64,000 bases of DNA. Source: Frateuria sp. Soil773. Lineage in GTDB: Bacteria > Pseudomonadota > Gammaproteobacteria > Xanthomonadales > Rhodanobacteraceae. The notes beneath the pieces were generated by a model that saw only the letters and a list, made by a program, of their open reading frames with translations, did no database searches and had not been told where the DNA came from. Each line of letters starts with the position of its first letter. Positions within the stretch are counted from its first letter, which is position 1. Shown in pieces: positions 28,119 to 38,220 of the stretch. The stretch covers positions 528 through 64,527 of the forward strand of contig NZ_LMSL01000038.1 of assembly GCF_001428405.1 (NCBI RefSeq), in the 5' to 3' direction. A program made the position numbers and the translations under genes.

Positions 28119-29110
28119 GGCAGCGGCACGAGATCCAGCAGGCGATCGATCACCTGATCGCTGCGCACGCCTTCGGCCTCCGCCTCGTAGCTCAGCAGCA
28201 CGCGATGGCGCAGCACTTCGTGGGCGATCGCGTGGACGTCTTCCGGCAGCGCGTAGTCGCGGCCGGCCAGCCAGGCGTGCGCGCGGGCGCAGCGATCCAG
28301 CGCGATGGTGGCGCGCGGGCTGCCGCCCCAGGCGATCCAGCGTTTCAGCTCCGAGCCGTAACGGCCGGCATCGCGCGTGGCGAGCACCAGTTGGGCGAGA
28401 TACTCCTCCAGGGCCGGCGCCACGTGCACGGCCAACGCCGCGTCGCGCGCGGCGAACACGTCGGCCGGCGACAGCAGCGCACGCACCGGCGGCGCCGGAT
28501 GCAGTACGCGGCGCGCCTGCTCGCGGGCGAGCTGGAGGATCGCCAGCTCCGCGGCCGCGTCGGGATAGCCGATGGTCACGTGCATCACGAAGCGGTCGAG
28601 CTGCGCCTCCGGCAGGGTGAAGGTGCCCTCCTGCTCGATCGGATTCTGCGTGGCCATCACCAGGAACAGGTCCGGCAGGCGCCAGGTGCTGCGGCCCACG
28701 GTGATCTGCCGCTCGGCCATCGCCTCGAGCAGGGCCGACTGCACCTTGGCCGGCGCGCGGTTGATCTCGTCCGCCAGCACGATGTTGTGGAACAGCGGCC
28801 CGCGCTCGAACTCGAAGCTGCCCGACTGCGGCCGGAACACGTCGGTGCCGGTGAGGTCCGCCGGCAGCAGGTCCGGAGTGAACTGCACGCGATGGAAATC
28901 CGCTTCGATGCGCGCCGCCAGCGCCTTGACCGCGGTGGTCTTGGCCAGCCCCGGCGCGCCCTCCACCAGCAAGTGGCCGTCGGCCAGCAGGGCGATCAGC
29001 AGGCAATCGATCAGGTGCGGCTGGCCGATGATCTCGCGCCGCAGTTCCTCGCGCAGTTGCGCGAAGGCCGGCTGCAGGCGGTCCTGGGCTTCGTGTTCGG
29101 GCATGTCCAT
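28115..29110 (-). CDS. MoxR-family AAA+ ATPase
   Basis: A 331 aa cytoplasmic ATPase that is thought to act as a chaperone for assembling or activating VWA-domain complexes. Walker A is GAPGLAKTT, Walker B is IVLADEINRAP, sensor 1 is MATQNP, and the arginine-finger and lid regions follow (PEAQLDRF, then GGSPRATIALDRCARAHA). It is the first gene of a six-gene overlapping operon ending in batD. The ATG at 29110 (MDMPEHEAQ) follows TGGGAA; an ATG at 29137 is possible but lies in poorer context. Confidence 0.93.
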   Translation of the reverse strand: MDMPEHEAQDRLQPAFAQLREELRREIIGQPHLIDCLLIALLADGHLLVEGAPGLAKTTAVKALAARIEADFHRVQFTPDLLPADLTGTDVFRPQSGSFEFERGPLFHNIVLADEINRAPAKVQSALLEAMAERQITVGRSTWRLPDLFLVMATQNPIEQEGTFTLPEAQLDRFVMHVTIGYPDAAAELAILQLAREQARRVLHPAPPVRALLSPADVFAARDAALAVHVAPALEEYLAQLVLATRDAGRYGSELKRWIAWGGSPRATIALDRCARAHAWLAGRDYALPEDVHAIAHEVLRHRVLLSYEAEAEGVRSDQVIDRLLDLVPLP

Positions 29111-29208
29111 CAGCGGTTCCCATGGAAATCGTGGCATCAGACCACGCCACGGCCAGGAAGTTTAGCCGGGGTACCGCTGATGCCGGATGGAATCGCGTCC
29201 CGCCAGAC

Positions 29209-29236
29209 GCAAAGAGCGGCCGAAGCCGCTCTTTGC
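29209..29236 (-). terminator. Terminator hairpin after pilQ
   Basis: A perfect 12-bp stem, GCAAAGAGCGGC/GCCGCTCTTTGC, closes a four-base loop that reads TTCG between C and G on the minus strand, the very stable UUCG tetraloop. It lies 18 bases after the pilQ stop. The run of Ts is inside the stem, so RNA-end protection is also possible. Confidence 0.8.
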
Positions 29237-29254
29237 CGTATCCACCGATGCCGC

Positions 29255-31564
29255 TTACTGCAAGGTATCGCTGAGGATGCGCGGCGTCACGAAGATCAGC
29301 AGCTCGGCCTTGTTGTTGTTGCGCGAGGTCGAGCGGAACAGGGCACCGATGCCGGGGATGTCGCCCAGGCCAGGCACCTTCGTGATGGTATTGCTCTTGT
29401 TGATCTCGTAGATGCCGCCCAGCACCACGGTCTGGCCGTTGTCCACCAGCACCGAGGTATTGATCTCGCGGGTGTTGATGGTCGGGATCTTGCCGCTGCC
29501 CGGGGCATCGACGTAGCCGTCGAGCGCATCCTTCTTCACGTTGATCTGCAGGTAGACGCGGTTGTCGGCCGTGATCGTCGGCGTGACCTTGAGTTCCAGT
29601 ACGGCGTCCTTGAACTGCACGGTGGCCGTGCCGCTGCCTGCCGCGCTGGTGGTGCTGTTCTGATAGGTCACGTAGCCGATCTGCTGGCCCTGGCGGATCA
29701 CCGCTTCCTGCTGGTTCGCGGTAATGACGCGCGGGCTGGAGATCACTTCGCCGCGGCCCTCGGTCTGCGCCGCCTGCAACTCGAGATCGACGAGATAGTT
29801 GGCACCCAGAATCGCCAGGCCGAGGCTGCCTCCCTTCAACGTGGTCGGCATGTTCACGTTGAAACCACCCGGGTAGGTGAGGGTCGACCGGGTCGGCAGC
29901 GGCACCGAACTGGCCGGCTGGCCGCTCGCAAGCGCATTCGCCACGGCGCGCTGATACTCGGCCATGGCCCGTGCGTCTGCCACGGCATTGTTGTGTACGC
30001 CGGTAGCCAGTTTCCCCGCATCATCCGCGGTCGGATTGGTGCTGATCACGTTGCCGCCCTTGGTGGTGTGCGTAGCCTGCACACCCCACTTCACTCCCAG
30101 TTCGCGGGTGAAGTCATCGGTGGCCACCACGATGCGCGACTCGATCAGCACCTGCTGCACCGGCTTGTCGAGCACTGCGATCAGGTCGCGCAGCTCCTTG
30201 ATCTTCTGCGGGTTGTCGTTGATCAGCAGGGTATTGGTGCGCTCGTCGAACGAGACGCTGCCGCGCGGCGAGAGGAAGCCGCGGTTGTTGTTGCCGCCCG
30301 CGCCGCCGCCGCTCGCACCGCCGCCGCCCTGCAGGCTGCCCTGGGTCAGCAGCTTGGCGATGTCAGACGCCTTGCCGTAGCTGATCGGCACGTAATCGGT
30401 GACCAGCTCGGCATTGTCCTCGGCCTTCAGGCGGGCGTCGGCGATGTTCTGCTCGTAGTCGGCCAGTTCCTTCTGCGGGGCGATCCAGATCACGTTGCCG
30501 TTGCGGCGCTTGTCCAGGCTCTTGGCGCGCAGCACCACGTCCAGTGCCTGGTCCCACGGCACGTTGACCAGGCGCAGGGTGACGCTGCCGCCCACGGTAT
30601 CCGAAGCCACCAGGTTGAGCCCGGAGATGTCGGCCAGCAGCTGCAGCGCGGAACGCACCGGGATGTCCTGGAAGTTGAAGGTGACGCGGCTGCCGTTGTA
30701 GACCGGCTCCTGTCCCTTGGCCAGCTTGGCGTCGGCCTTGGCATCCTTCTTCTTGGGCGCCACCTCGATCACGTACTGCTCGGCGGTCTGGTAGGCCGAG
30801 GTGTCCACGGCGCCCTTGACCGCGATTTCCATCCGCGCTCCGCCGCGCACGCCCGCCTTGGTCGAGATCGACTGCACCGGGGTGGCGAAGTCGAGCACGT
30901 CCAGCTTCTGCGCCAGCTTCGCCGGCAGGTTCACGTGGTCGAGGTCCACGACGAGCTTGTCGCCCTGGTTCTTCATCTCGGCATGCGCGCCGGCGCCGCT
31001 GAAGTCGATCAGCACGCGGCCCTCGCCGTTCGGTCCGCGGCGGAAATCGATGTTGGACACCGCCGGGCCGTTCATCGACGACGGCAGGGCCTTGGTCGGG
31101 TCGATCGTCGCGGCCGTCGTGGTGGTCTGCGCGTCGGTGCCGTTGCTGACGGTCAGCACCAGGCTGTTGCCGTCGACCCGCGAGCGGTAGGACGACTCGC
31201 GCATCAGCTCGATCACCACGCGGGTACGGCCGCCGGCCGCGATGGCCGAGACGCCGGCGGTGGAGCCCTTGCCGATGTCGAGGTGGCGGGCCGCCGCGTT
31301 GTCGGTATCGGCGAAGTCGACCGCGATGCGCGGCGGATTGCCGGTGGTGAAGATCTTCGGCTGCGGCACCGGGCCCTTGTCGAAGTTCAGGTGCAGCTCG
31401 ACCTGCCCGCCGGGCAGCGTGTCGTAGCTGATGTCCTTCAAGGTGGTGCCCGCCGCTGCGGCAGCGCCCGACCAGGCGGCGCCGGCCAGCAACAGGCCCA
31501 ACAGCACGCAACGGCTCGCTCGGCGCATGGCACGGCCTCGAATAGGTTTGATTTGGTTGCTCAT
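29255..31564 (-). CDS. pilQ: Type IV pilus secretin PilQ
   Basis: A 769 aa outer-membrane secretin through which the type IV pilus passes. It has a signal peptide (LLGLLLAGAAWSGAAAAAG), two AMIN peptidoglycan-binding domains (about 40-260), an STN/secretin N0 domain near 330-390 (VRSALQLLADISGLNLVASD), an N1 domain, and the C-terminal secretin barrel (SSPRVITANQQEAVIRQG, then VLDNGQTVVLGGIYE-like segment). The last gene of pilMNOPQ. The ATG at 31564 lies behind AGGGG; an internal ATG at 31528 is an alternative. Terminator follows at 29209-29236. Confidence 0.96.
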   Translation of the reverse strand: MSNQIKPIRGRAMRRASRCVLLGLLLAGAAWSGAAAAAGTTLKDISYDTLPGGQVELHLNFDKGPVPQPKIFTTGNPPRIAVDFADTDNAAARHLDIGKGSTAGVSAIAAGGRTRVVIELMRESSYRSRVDGNSLVLTVSNGTDAQTTTTAATIDPTKALPSSMNGPAVSNIDFRRGPNGEGRVLIDFSGAGAHAEMKNQGDKLVVDLDHVNLPAKLAQKLDVLDFATPVQSISTKAGVRGGARMEIAVKGAVDTSAYQTAEQYVIEVAPKKKDAKADAKLAKGQEPVYNGSRVTFNFQDIPVRSALQLLADISGLNLVASDTVGGSVTLRLVNVPWDQALDVVLRAKSLDKRRNGNVIWIAPQKELADYEQNIADARLKAEDNAELVTDYVPISYGKASDIAKLLTQGSLQGGGGASGGGAGGNNNRGFLSPRGSVSFDERTNTLLINDNPQKIKELRDLIAVLDKPVQQVLIESRIVVATDDFTRELGVKWGVQATHTTKGGNVISTNPTADDAGKLATGVHNNAVADARAMAEYQRAVANALASGQPASSVPLPTRSTLTYPGGFNVNMPTTLKGGSLGLAILGANYLVDLELQAAQTEGRGEVISSPRVITANQQEAVIRQGQQIGYVTYQNSTTSAAGSGTATVQFKDAVLELKVTPTITADNRVYLQINVKKDALDGYVDAPGSGKIPTINTREINTSVLVDNGQTVVLGGIYEINKSNTITKVPGLGDIPGIGALFRSTSRNNNKAELLIFVTPRILSDTLQ

Positions 31565-31583
31565 TGCATCAGCCCCTGTATGC

Positions 31584-32126
31584 CTATTTCTCGCCGAGCG
31601 CGATGCTGGCTGCACGTTCCATCCAGCCACCATTGCCATTGGAAACCAGCTCGACCAGGTCGATGTGGTCATCCGCGATGGCGGTGACGCGACCGTAGTT
31701 CTGCCCCATGTATTCGTTGCGGTGGACGCGGTGGATCACTCCGCCCGGATCCTTGACCAGCACTTCCATGCCGGCGCCGGCGCCGACGGTGCCGACCATC
31801 TTCAGGCTGTCCAGCGCGAACATCTCCAGCGGCTGCTTGGCGCGGTTCTCGTCCGGCCGCGGGCCGGCGTTGCCGCCGCTCGGCTGCAGCTCGGCAGTGC
31901 TCGGGCTGAACGGGTCGCGCTGGTCCTGGTCGTTGTACTGGAAGGTCTCGAACGTCTTGATCACCGGCAGCGGCTGGATCGGCGCACCTTTCTTGGCCTT
32001 CTCCTGGGCGACCCAGTCGCGCAGGTCGGACATGCCGCGGGTACAGCCGCCAAGCACCAGTACCAGGCCGAGGGCCACGAAGGCGCGCATCAGGCCGCGC
32101 GAGGTGACGGGAACGAATCTGTTCAT
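31584..32126 (-). CDS. pilP: Type IV pilus lipoprotein PilP
   Basis: A 180 aa inner-membrane lipoprotein. The signal peptide ends in the lipobox VLGGC with the acylated cysteine at position 28. A disordered linker (about 30-90, including DQRDPFSPS) that binds PilNO is followed by a C-terminal beta-sandwich (MVGTVGAGAGMEVLVKDP, IHRVHRNEYMGQNYG) that contacts the PilQ secretin. It links the alignment complex to the outer membrane. The ATG overlaps the pilO stop as ATGA. Confidence 0.95.
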   Translation of the reverse strand: MNRFVPVTSRGLMRAFVALGLVLVLGGCTRGMSDLRDWVAQEKAKKGAPIQPLPVIKTFETFQYNDQDQRDPFSPSTAELQPSGGNAGPRPDENRAKQPLEMFALDSLKMVGTVGAGAGMEVLVKDPGGVIHRVHRNEYMGQNYGRVTAIADDHIDLVELVSNGNGGWMERAASIALGEK

Positions 32127-32791
32127 TTCCGCCCCCCGGACTTGGCATTGGCCGCCTTCGCTTCGGCGCTCTCGTCGTCTTCCAGGTAGCGGTAGGTCTT
32201 CACCGTGCCCTGCAGCACCAGCTGGCCGCTGGCTCCGGATACGCCCCCCTTGCCGGCCGCCGCATCCTTCGGCGTCAGCGAGACGTCGTGCAGGGTCAGG
32301 ATCACCACCCGCGGCAATGATGCGACGCCGCTGATGAAGGTACCGAACTGGTGGTAGGTGCCGGTCATGCGCAGGGTGATCGGCTTTTCCGCGTAGAAGT
32401 CCTTGGGCACTTCCGGCCCGGGCTGGAACAGGTCCGACTGCAGACCCGCCGACAGCGCGGTCTGCGAGATGTCCACGAGCAGCTCGGGCATCTCGGTTTT
32501 GCTGGGCAACTGGCGCAGCAACTGGCGCAGCATGTCCTGCATCTCGTCGAGCTGCTGCTGCAGCGCCTCCAGGTTGACCGATTTCGCCTGCTTGGTGGCG
32601 AACTCCTGCTTGAGCTGCTCCTCCTTGCCCACCAGCGATTCCAGCTCGTCCTGCTGGTTGCTGACGTACAGGTACCAGCCGAAGAACACGATCACCCCGA
32701 ACAGCAGGACCGTGAAGAAGACCTTGATCGACTGGGGCCAGCCGCCGATGTTGTTGCGGTCGAGATTGCGCAGGTCGTCGAGGAACTTCAT
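32123..32791 (-). CDS. pilO: Type IV pilus alignment protein PilO
   Basis: A 222 aa bitopic inner-membrane protein with a cytoplasmic start, one helix (about 26-46, FTVLLFGVIVFFGWYLYV), a coiled coil rich in leucine and glutamine (about 50-100, LEALQQQLDEMQDMLRQLL), and a ferredoxin-like periplasmic domain (ITLRMTGTYHQFGTFISGV). It dimerises with PilN to form the pilus alignment complex. Four-base overlaps join it to pilN and pilP. Confidence 0.95.
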   Translation of the reverse strand: MKFLDDLRNLDRNNIGGWPQSIKVFFTVLLFGVIVFFGWYLYVSNQQDELESLVGKEEQLKQEFATKQAKSVNLEALQQQLDEMQDMLRQLLRQLPSKTEMPELLVDISQTALSAGLQSDLFQPGPEVPKDFYAEKPITLRMTGTYHQFGTFISGVASLPRVVILTLHDVSLTPKDAAAGKGGVSGASGQLVLQGTVKTYRYLEDDESAEAKAANAKSGGRK

Positions 32792-33554
32792 GGCTTGGCT
32801 CCTTTCGACGCTGCATTGCCCGCCGGCTTGCCGGCCGCCGGGGCCTGCGCGCTCTTCGGCGGTGCCGTCGTCGCCGGCTTGGCCGGAACGTCGGTGATCA
32901 CGGCGGCGGCGTTGGCCGGAGACGAGTTCGCCGGAGACGAAGAAGCGGCCGCCGCGCTGCCGGATGCCGCGGGGAGCAGGACCGGCGTGCCGCCCTGTCC
33001 GGCTTCATCCTGCTTCGGGCGGCTCAGCGCCACGTCCAGCCCGAACGTATAGGGCATGCGCGTGTCGCCATGGGTGTTCTCGGTCTTGCGCAGGTCGGCG
33101 TGCCCCATCCACGGCGAAGCCTCGATGTTGCGCATGTACTCGGCGACGCTCGCGTTGGACTGGGCCACGCCGTCGAGCGACATCGAGTCGCCGCTCTGCT
33201 TGAGGCCGGCCAGGCGCGCGCTCGACGGGATCGTCTTAACCAGTTCGTCGAACAGGTGCACCATCTGCGAGCGGTTGGCCTGCAGCTGCTCGATGATCTC
33301 CTTGCGCGCCAGCAGGCGCTGGCGCACCTTCTCCAGGTCCTTGATCTTGGCGATGCGCTCGTCCACCTGCTTGATCTCGGTCTGCAGGTAGGCGTTGCGT
33401 TCGTTCTGGTTGTCGATGCGCAGGTTCATCCAGAACACCCACAGCATCAGCACCAGGACCGCCGCCACGAAGGCCGCACCCAGTTGCAGGAAGAACTCGC
33501 GCTCGCGCTGCTTGCGGCGCTCGGCGCGCCACGGAAGTAGGTTGATGTGGGCCA

Positions 33555-33555
<1 letters not shown>
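32788..33555 (-). CDS. pilN: Type IV pilus assembly protein PilN
   Basis: A 255 aa bitopic inner-membrane protein. The N-terminal MAHINLLPWRAERRKQRE is the conserved INLLP motif that binds PilM in the cytoplasm; one helix (about 26-44) and a coiled coil plus periplasmic ferredoxin-like fold follow. The C-terminus carries an alanine/serine/proline-rich tail of about 60 residues, longer than in Pseudomonas PilN. The start ATG shares one base with the pilM stop (TGATG), so translation is coupled. Confidence 0.95.
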
Positions 33556-34703
<1,148 letters not shown>

Positions 34704-34867
34704 CTACATGCACTTTCTCGACACTTTGGCGTGATGACCGGCACATTGTGAGCCATGGCTACCGCGGCTGATTTTTTCGCTCTGCTCAGCCCCGACTCAG
34801 GCGGGAGATACTGCAACATCTATACTCTGGCGTGTTTTGACTCAGGTCTCGCTACCATCTACCACAC

Positions 34868-37393
34868 ATGCGAATTTTGAAGCGGTTGCTGCGCTGGGCC
34901 CTGATCCTGGCCTTCTCCGGCCTGTTGCTGGCCGTCCTCGCCGTCGGCGTGGCCTACTGGCTGATCGAGCCCCGGCTGCCCTCGGTGGCGAAGCTCAAGG
35001 ACTACCACATGCAGGTGCCGCTGCGCGTGCTCAGCGCGGACGGCAAGCTGATCGCCAGCTTCGGCGAGACCCGGCGCATCCCGGTGAACATCGCCGAGGT
35101 GCCCGACCGGCTCAAGCATGCCGTGCTCTCGGCCGAGGACGGCGACTTCTACCGCCATCCGGGCGTGGACTGGCACGGCATCGTGCGCGCCGGCTGGCAC
35201 GTGGTGATCTCCGGCGGCGACAAGGGCCCCGGCGGATCGACGATCACCCAGCAGGTCGCGCGCAATTTCTTCCTGAGCCCTGAAAAGCTCTACTCGCGCA
35301 AGCTCACCGAGATCTTCATCGCGCTGCGCATGGAGAGCGAGCTGAGCAAGGACCAGATCCTCGAGCTCTACCTCAACAAGATGTTCCTCGGCCACCGCTC
35401 CTACGGCGTGGCGGCGGCGGCGTCCTATTACTACGGCAAGACGCTCGACCAGTTGACCACCGCCGAGTGCGCGACGATCGCCTCGACCTTCCAGTTGCCG
35501 TCGGTGGTCAACCCGCTGAACAACCCCAGGCGCATGCTCGCCCGCCGCAACTGGGTGCTCGGCCAGATGCTGGAGAACCACTACATCAGCAAGGCCGAGC
35601 ACGACCAGGCGGTGGCCGAGCCGAACCGCGCCTACCCGCACGAACAGCCGATCGAGCTGGACGCGCCCTACCTCGCCGAGATGGTACGCCTGCAGGTGCT
35701 CGACCGCCTCGGCAACGACGCGCTCACCGAGGGCTACGTGGTGAAGACCACCGTACCCAGCAACCGCCAGCAGGTCGCGGTGGACGCCCTGCGCAACGGC
35801 CTGATCGAGTACGACCGTCGCCACGGCTGGCGCGGCCCGGAGGCGCACCAGGAACTCGGCGCCAGCGCCGGCAGCGAGGACTACGACCGCCTGCTGTCCG
35901 GCTACACCGACATCGCCGGCATGCAGCCGGCCATCGTCACCGCCGCCTCGGCGGACCAGGCCACGCTGTACATGGCCAACCGCGAGACGGCGACGCTCGA
36001 TCTCGCCGCCGTCGGCTGGGCGCGCCCCTACATCAGCGAGACGCGCATCGGCGCCGCGCCCAAGAGGGTGGACGCCGTACTCAAGCGCGGCGACATCGTG
36101 CGCCTGTCGCGCAACGAGAAAGGCGACTGGCAGTTGACCCAGATCCCGGCGGTGCAGGGCTCGCTGGTCTCGGTGAACCCCGAAGACGGCTCGATCCAGG
36201 CCCTGGTCGGCGGCTTCAACTTCCTGCGCAGCAAGTTCAACCGCGCGGTGATGGCCGCGCGCCAGCCCGGCTCCAGCTTCAAGCCCTACATCTATTCGGC
36301 CGCCTTCGACCGCGGCTTCACGCCGGCCTCGATCGTCAACGACGCGCCGCTGGCCCTGCCCGACCCGTCGCGCCCGGACGGCATCTGGGCGCCGGCCAAC
36401 GACGACGGCAAGTTCGACGGCCCGATCCGCCTGCGCGAGGCGCTGGTGAAATCGAAGAACCTGGTCTCGGTGCGCCTGCTCGACGCGATCGGCGTGCGCT
36501 ACGCGCGCGACTACCTCACCCGCTTCGGCTTCGCGCTCGATGCCCTGCCCAACAACCTGTCGATGGCGCTGGGCACCGCCTCGGTGTCGCCGATGGGCAT
36601 GGCGCGCGGCTACTCGGTGTTCGCCAACGGCGGCTACCTGGTCACGCCGTACTTCATCAGCGAGATCGACGACCGCGACGGCAAGCCCGTCTACGTGGCC
36701 AACCCGGCGCGCGCCTGCCGCACCTGCCAGGAACGCCTGCTGGACACCCGCCCGCCCGGCCCGCCGCCGGCGGACATGATCAAGACCCCGGCCAACGGCG
36801 TGGCCCAGGCATCCAGCACGCCGGCGCCGGCCTCCAGCGTCGCCGGCGTCGGCGACGCTGTGCTGCCCGCCGACGCGCACGACGGCGCGCATCCGCCGCT
36901 GCTGGCGCCCCAGGTCATCGACGTGCGCAACGACTACCTGATCACCTCGCTGATGAAGGACGTGATCCTGCGCGGCACCGGCTTCGCCGCCAAGTCGCTC
37001 GGCCGCGACGACCTGGCCGGCAAGACCGGCTCCACCAACGACCACCGCGACGCCTGGTTCGTCGGCTTCAACGGCGACCTCTCCACCGCGGCGTGGGTCG
37101 GCTTCGACGATTTCAGCTCGCTGGGCCGGGGCGAATTCGGCGCCAAGGCGGCCCTGCCGATCTGGATGGACTACATGGGCAAGGTGCTCAAGGACGCCCC
37201 CTCCAGCACCCTGTCGATGCCGCCCGGGATCAGCACCGTGCTGATCAACCGCCAGAGCGGCCTGCCCACCTCCGCCGGCGATCCCGACGGCATCAACGAA
37301 TGGATGAAGGTGGAGGACGTCGACCGCCTGCGCGCCCAGGCCGCGCAGCAGCAACAGGACGACCCGCAGCAGCACGCCTACGATATCTTCTGA
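34868..37393 (+). CDS. mrcA: Penicillin-binding protein 1A (bifunctional peptidoglycan synthase)
   Basis: An 841 aa class A penicillin-binding protein that polymerises and cross-links peptidoglycan. After the N-terminal helix (about 10-32) comes the GT51 glycosyltransferase with catalytic Glu90 in LSAEDGDFYRH and the GGSTITQQ motif. An OB-like domain follows, then the transpeptidase with S469-S-F-K472, S529-K-N531 and K719-T-G-S722. A C617-R-T-C620 pair lies in an insert between the SKN and KTG motifs. Full length for the family. Divergence from pilMNOPQ is a conserved gammaproteobacterial arrangement. Confidence 0.96.
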   Translation: MRILKRLLRWALILAFSGLLLAVLAVGVAYWLIEPRLPSVAKLKDYHMQVPLRVLSADGKLIASFGETRRIPVNIAEVPDRLKHAVLSAEDGDFYRHPGVDWHGIVRAGWHVVISGGDKGPGGSTITQQVARNFFLSPEKLYSRKLTEIFIALRMESELSKDQILELYLNKMFLGHRSYGVAAAASYYYGKTLDQLTTAECATIASTFQLPSVVNPLNNPRRMLARRNWVLGQMLENHYISKAEHDQAVAEPNRAYPHEQPIELDAPYLAEMVRLQVLDRLGNDALTEGYVVKTTVPSNRQQVAVDALRNGLIEYDRRHGWRGPEAHQELGASAGSEDYDRLLSGYTDIAGMQPAIVTAASADQATLYMANRETATLDLAAVGWARPYISETRIGAAPKRVDAVLKRGDIVRLSRNEKGDWQLTQIPAVQGSLVSVNPEDGSIQALVGGFNFLRSKFNRAVMAARQPGSSFKPYIYSAAFDRGFTPASIVNDAPLALPDPSRPDGIWAPANDDGKFDGPIRLREALVKSKNLVSVRLLDAIGVRYARDYLTRFGFALDALPNNLSMALGTASVSPMGMARGYSVFANGGYLVTPYFISEIDDRDGKPVYVANPARACRTCQERLLDTRPPGPPPADMIKTPANGVAQASSTPAPASSVAGVGDAVLPADAHDGAHPPLLAPQVIDVRNDYLITSLMKDVILRGTGFAAKSLGRDDLAGKTGSTNDHRDAWFVGFNGDLSTAAWVGFDDFSSLGRGEFGAKAALPIWMDYMGKVLKDAPSSTLSMPPGISTVLINRQSGLPTSAGDPDGINEWMKVEDVDRLRAQAAQQQQDDPQQHAYDIF

Positions 37394-37475
37394 GCGGGCG
37401 GACACGAAACCGTCACGCGGGAGCGGCCTCGCTTGCGGCATGCTTCCCGCGGACGGCCACAGCGATGGAGCGACC

Positions 37476-38153
37476 ATGACACGAGGCGAGCACCACCGCA
37501 TCCACGCGCAGGACCGCATGCAGCGCAACCGCCTGCGCGTCGCCCAGGAGGCCGCGCGGCTGATGAGCGAGCACGGCATCCGCGACTTCCACCACGCCAA
37601 GCTGAAGGCCGCCGAACGGCTCGGCATCGTCGATGCCCAGGCGCTGCCGCGCAACCACGAGATCGAGCAGGCGCTGCGCGAGCACCAGCGCATCTTCCAC
37701 GCCGACAGCCAGCCGCAGCGGGTGCGGCGGCGGCGCGAGGCGGCCGCCGAGGCGATGCGCTTCCTCGCCACCTACGAGCCGCGCCTGGTCGGCGCGGTGC
37801 TGGACGGCACCGCCGACGCGCACTCCGCGGTCTGCCTGCACGTGTTCAGCGACGATCCCGAAGCCGTCACGCTGTTCCTGCGCGAGCACGGCGTGCCGGT
37901 GGAACTTCAGACGCGCCGGCTGCGCCTGAACCGCAGCGAGCAGGCCGACTACCCGGTGCTGCTGTTCGCCGCCGACGACATCCCCTTCGACCTCACCGTG
38001 ATGCCGCTCGACGCGCTGCGCCAGGCACCGCTCGACCGCATCGACGAGAAGCCGATGCAGCGCGCCTCGCTGGCGGCGGTCGAGGAACTGCTCGCCGAGG
38101 ACGACGCTGCCGACGACGCGTTCGAACGCAAACTGTCGGCCGCGCTGCGCTGA
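37476..38153 (+). CDS. Conserved-looking protein of unknown function downstream of mrcA
   Basis: A 225 aa protein I cannot assign. The N-terminal half is basic and helical (RNRLRVAQEAARLMSEHG, then FHHAKLKAAERLGI), which could bind nucleic acid. The C-terminal half (from about 95) alternates strand-like and helix-like segments (VCLHVFSDDPEAVTLFLREH, VPVELQTRRLRLN, PVLLFAADDIPFDLTVMP) and ends with an acidic helix. There is no signal peptide or membrane segment. GGAG precedes the ATG at 37476. It follows mrcA by 82 bases on the same strand and ends in a strong shared terminator. Confidence 0.7.
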   Translation: MTRGEHHRIHAQDRMQRNRLRVAQEAARLMSEHGIRDFHHAKLKAAERLGIVDAQALPRNHEIEQALREHQRIFHADSQPQRVRRRREAAAEAMRFLATYEPRLVGAVLDGTADAHSAVCLHVFSDDPEAVTLFLREHGVPVELQTRRLRLNRSEQADYPVLLFAADDIPFDLTVMPLDALRQAPLDRIDEKPMQRASLAAVEELLAEDDAADDAFERKLSAALR

Positions 38154-38162
38154 CCGCCCAAA

Positions 38163-38198
38163 GCAGGACGCCCCGGCCGACCGGCCGGGGCGTCCTGC
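38163..38198. terminator. Bidirectional terminator between convergent genes
   Basis: A perfect 16-bp stem (38163-38178 with 38183-38198) with a GACC loop, very GC-rich, lies between the end of the unknown gene (+) and gltA (-). It is placed to stop transcription from both sides; T-tracts are absent. Confidence 0.75.
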
Positions 38199-38220
38199 GG
38201 TTCGTGCTGCCGGGCGGGGA

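Noticed and set aside
28119-29150. Upstream part of the DUF58 reading frame
   Set aside because: It lies entirely within moxR; the GTG overlapping the moxR stop is the natural start.
34859-37771. A 970-codon open frame opposite mrcA
   Set aside because: It mirrors a full, motif-complete PBP1A and shows no recognisable domain; GC bias at third positions explains the length.
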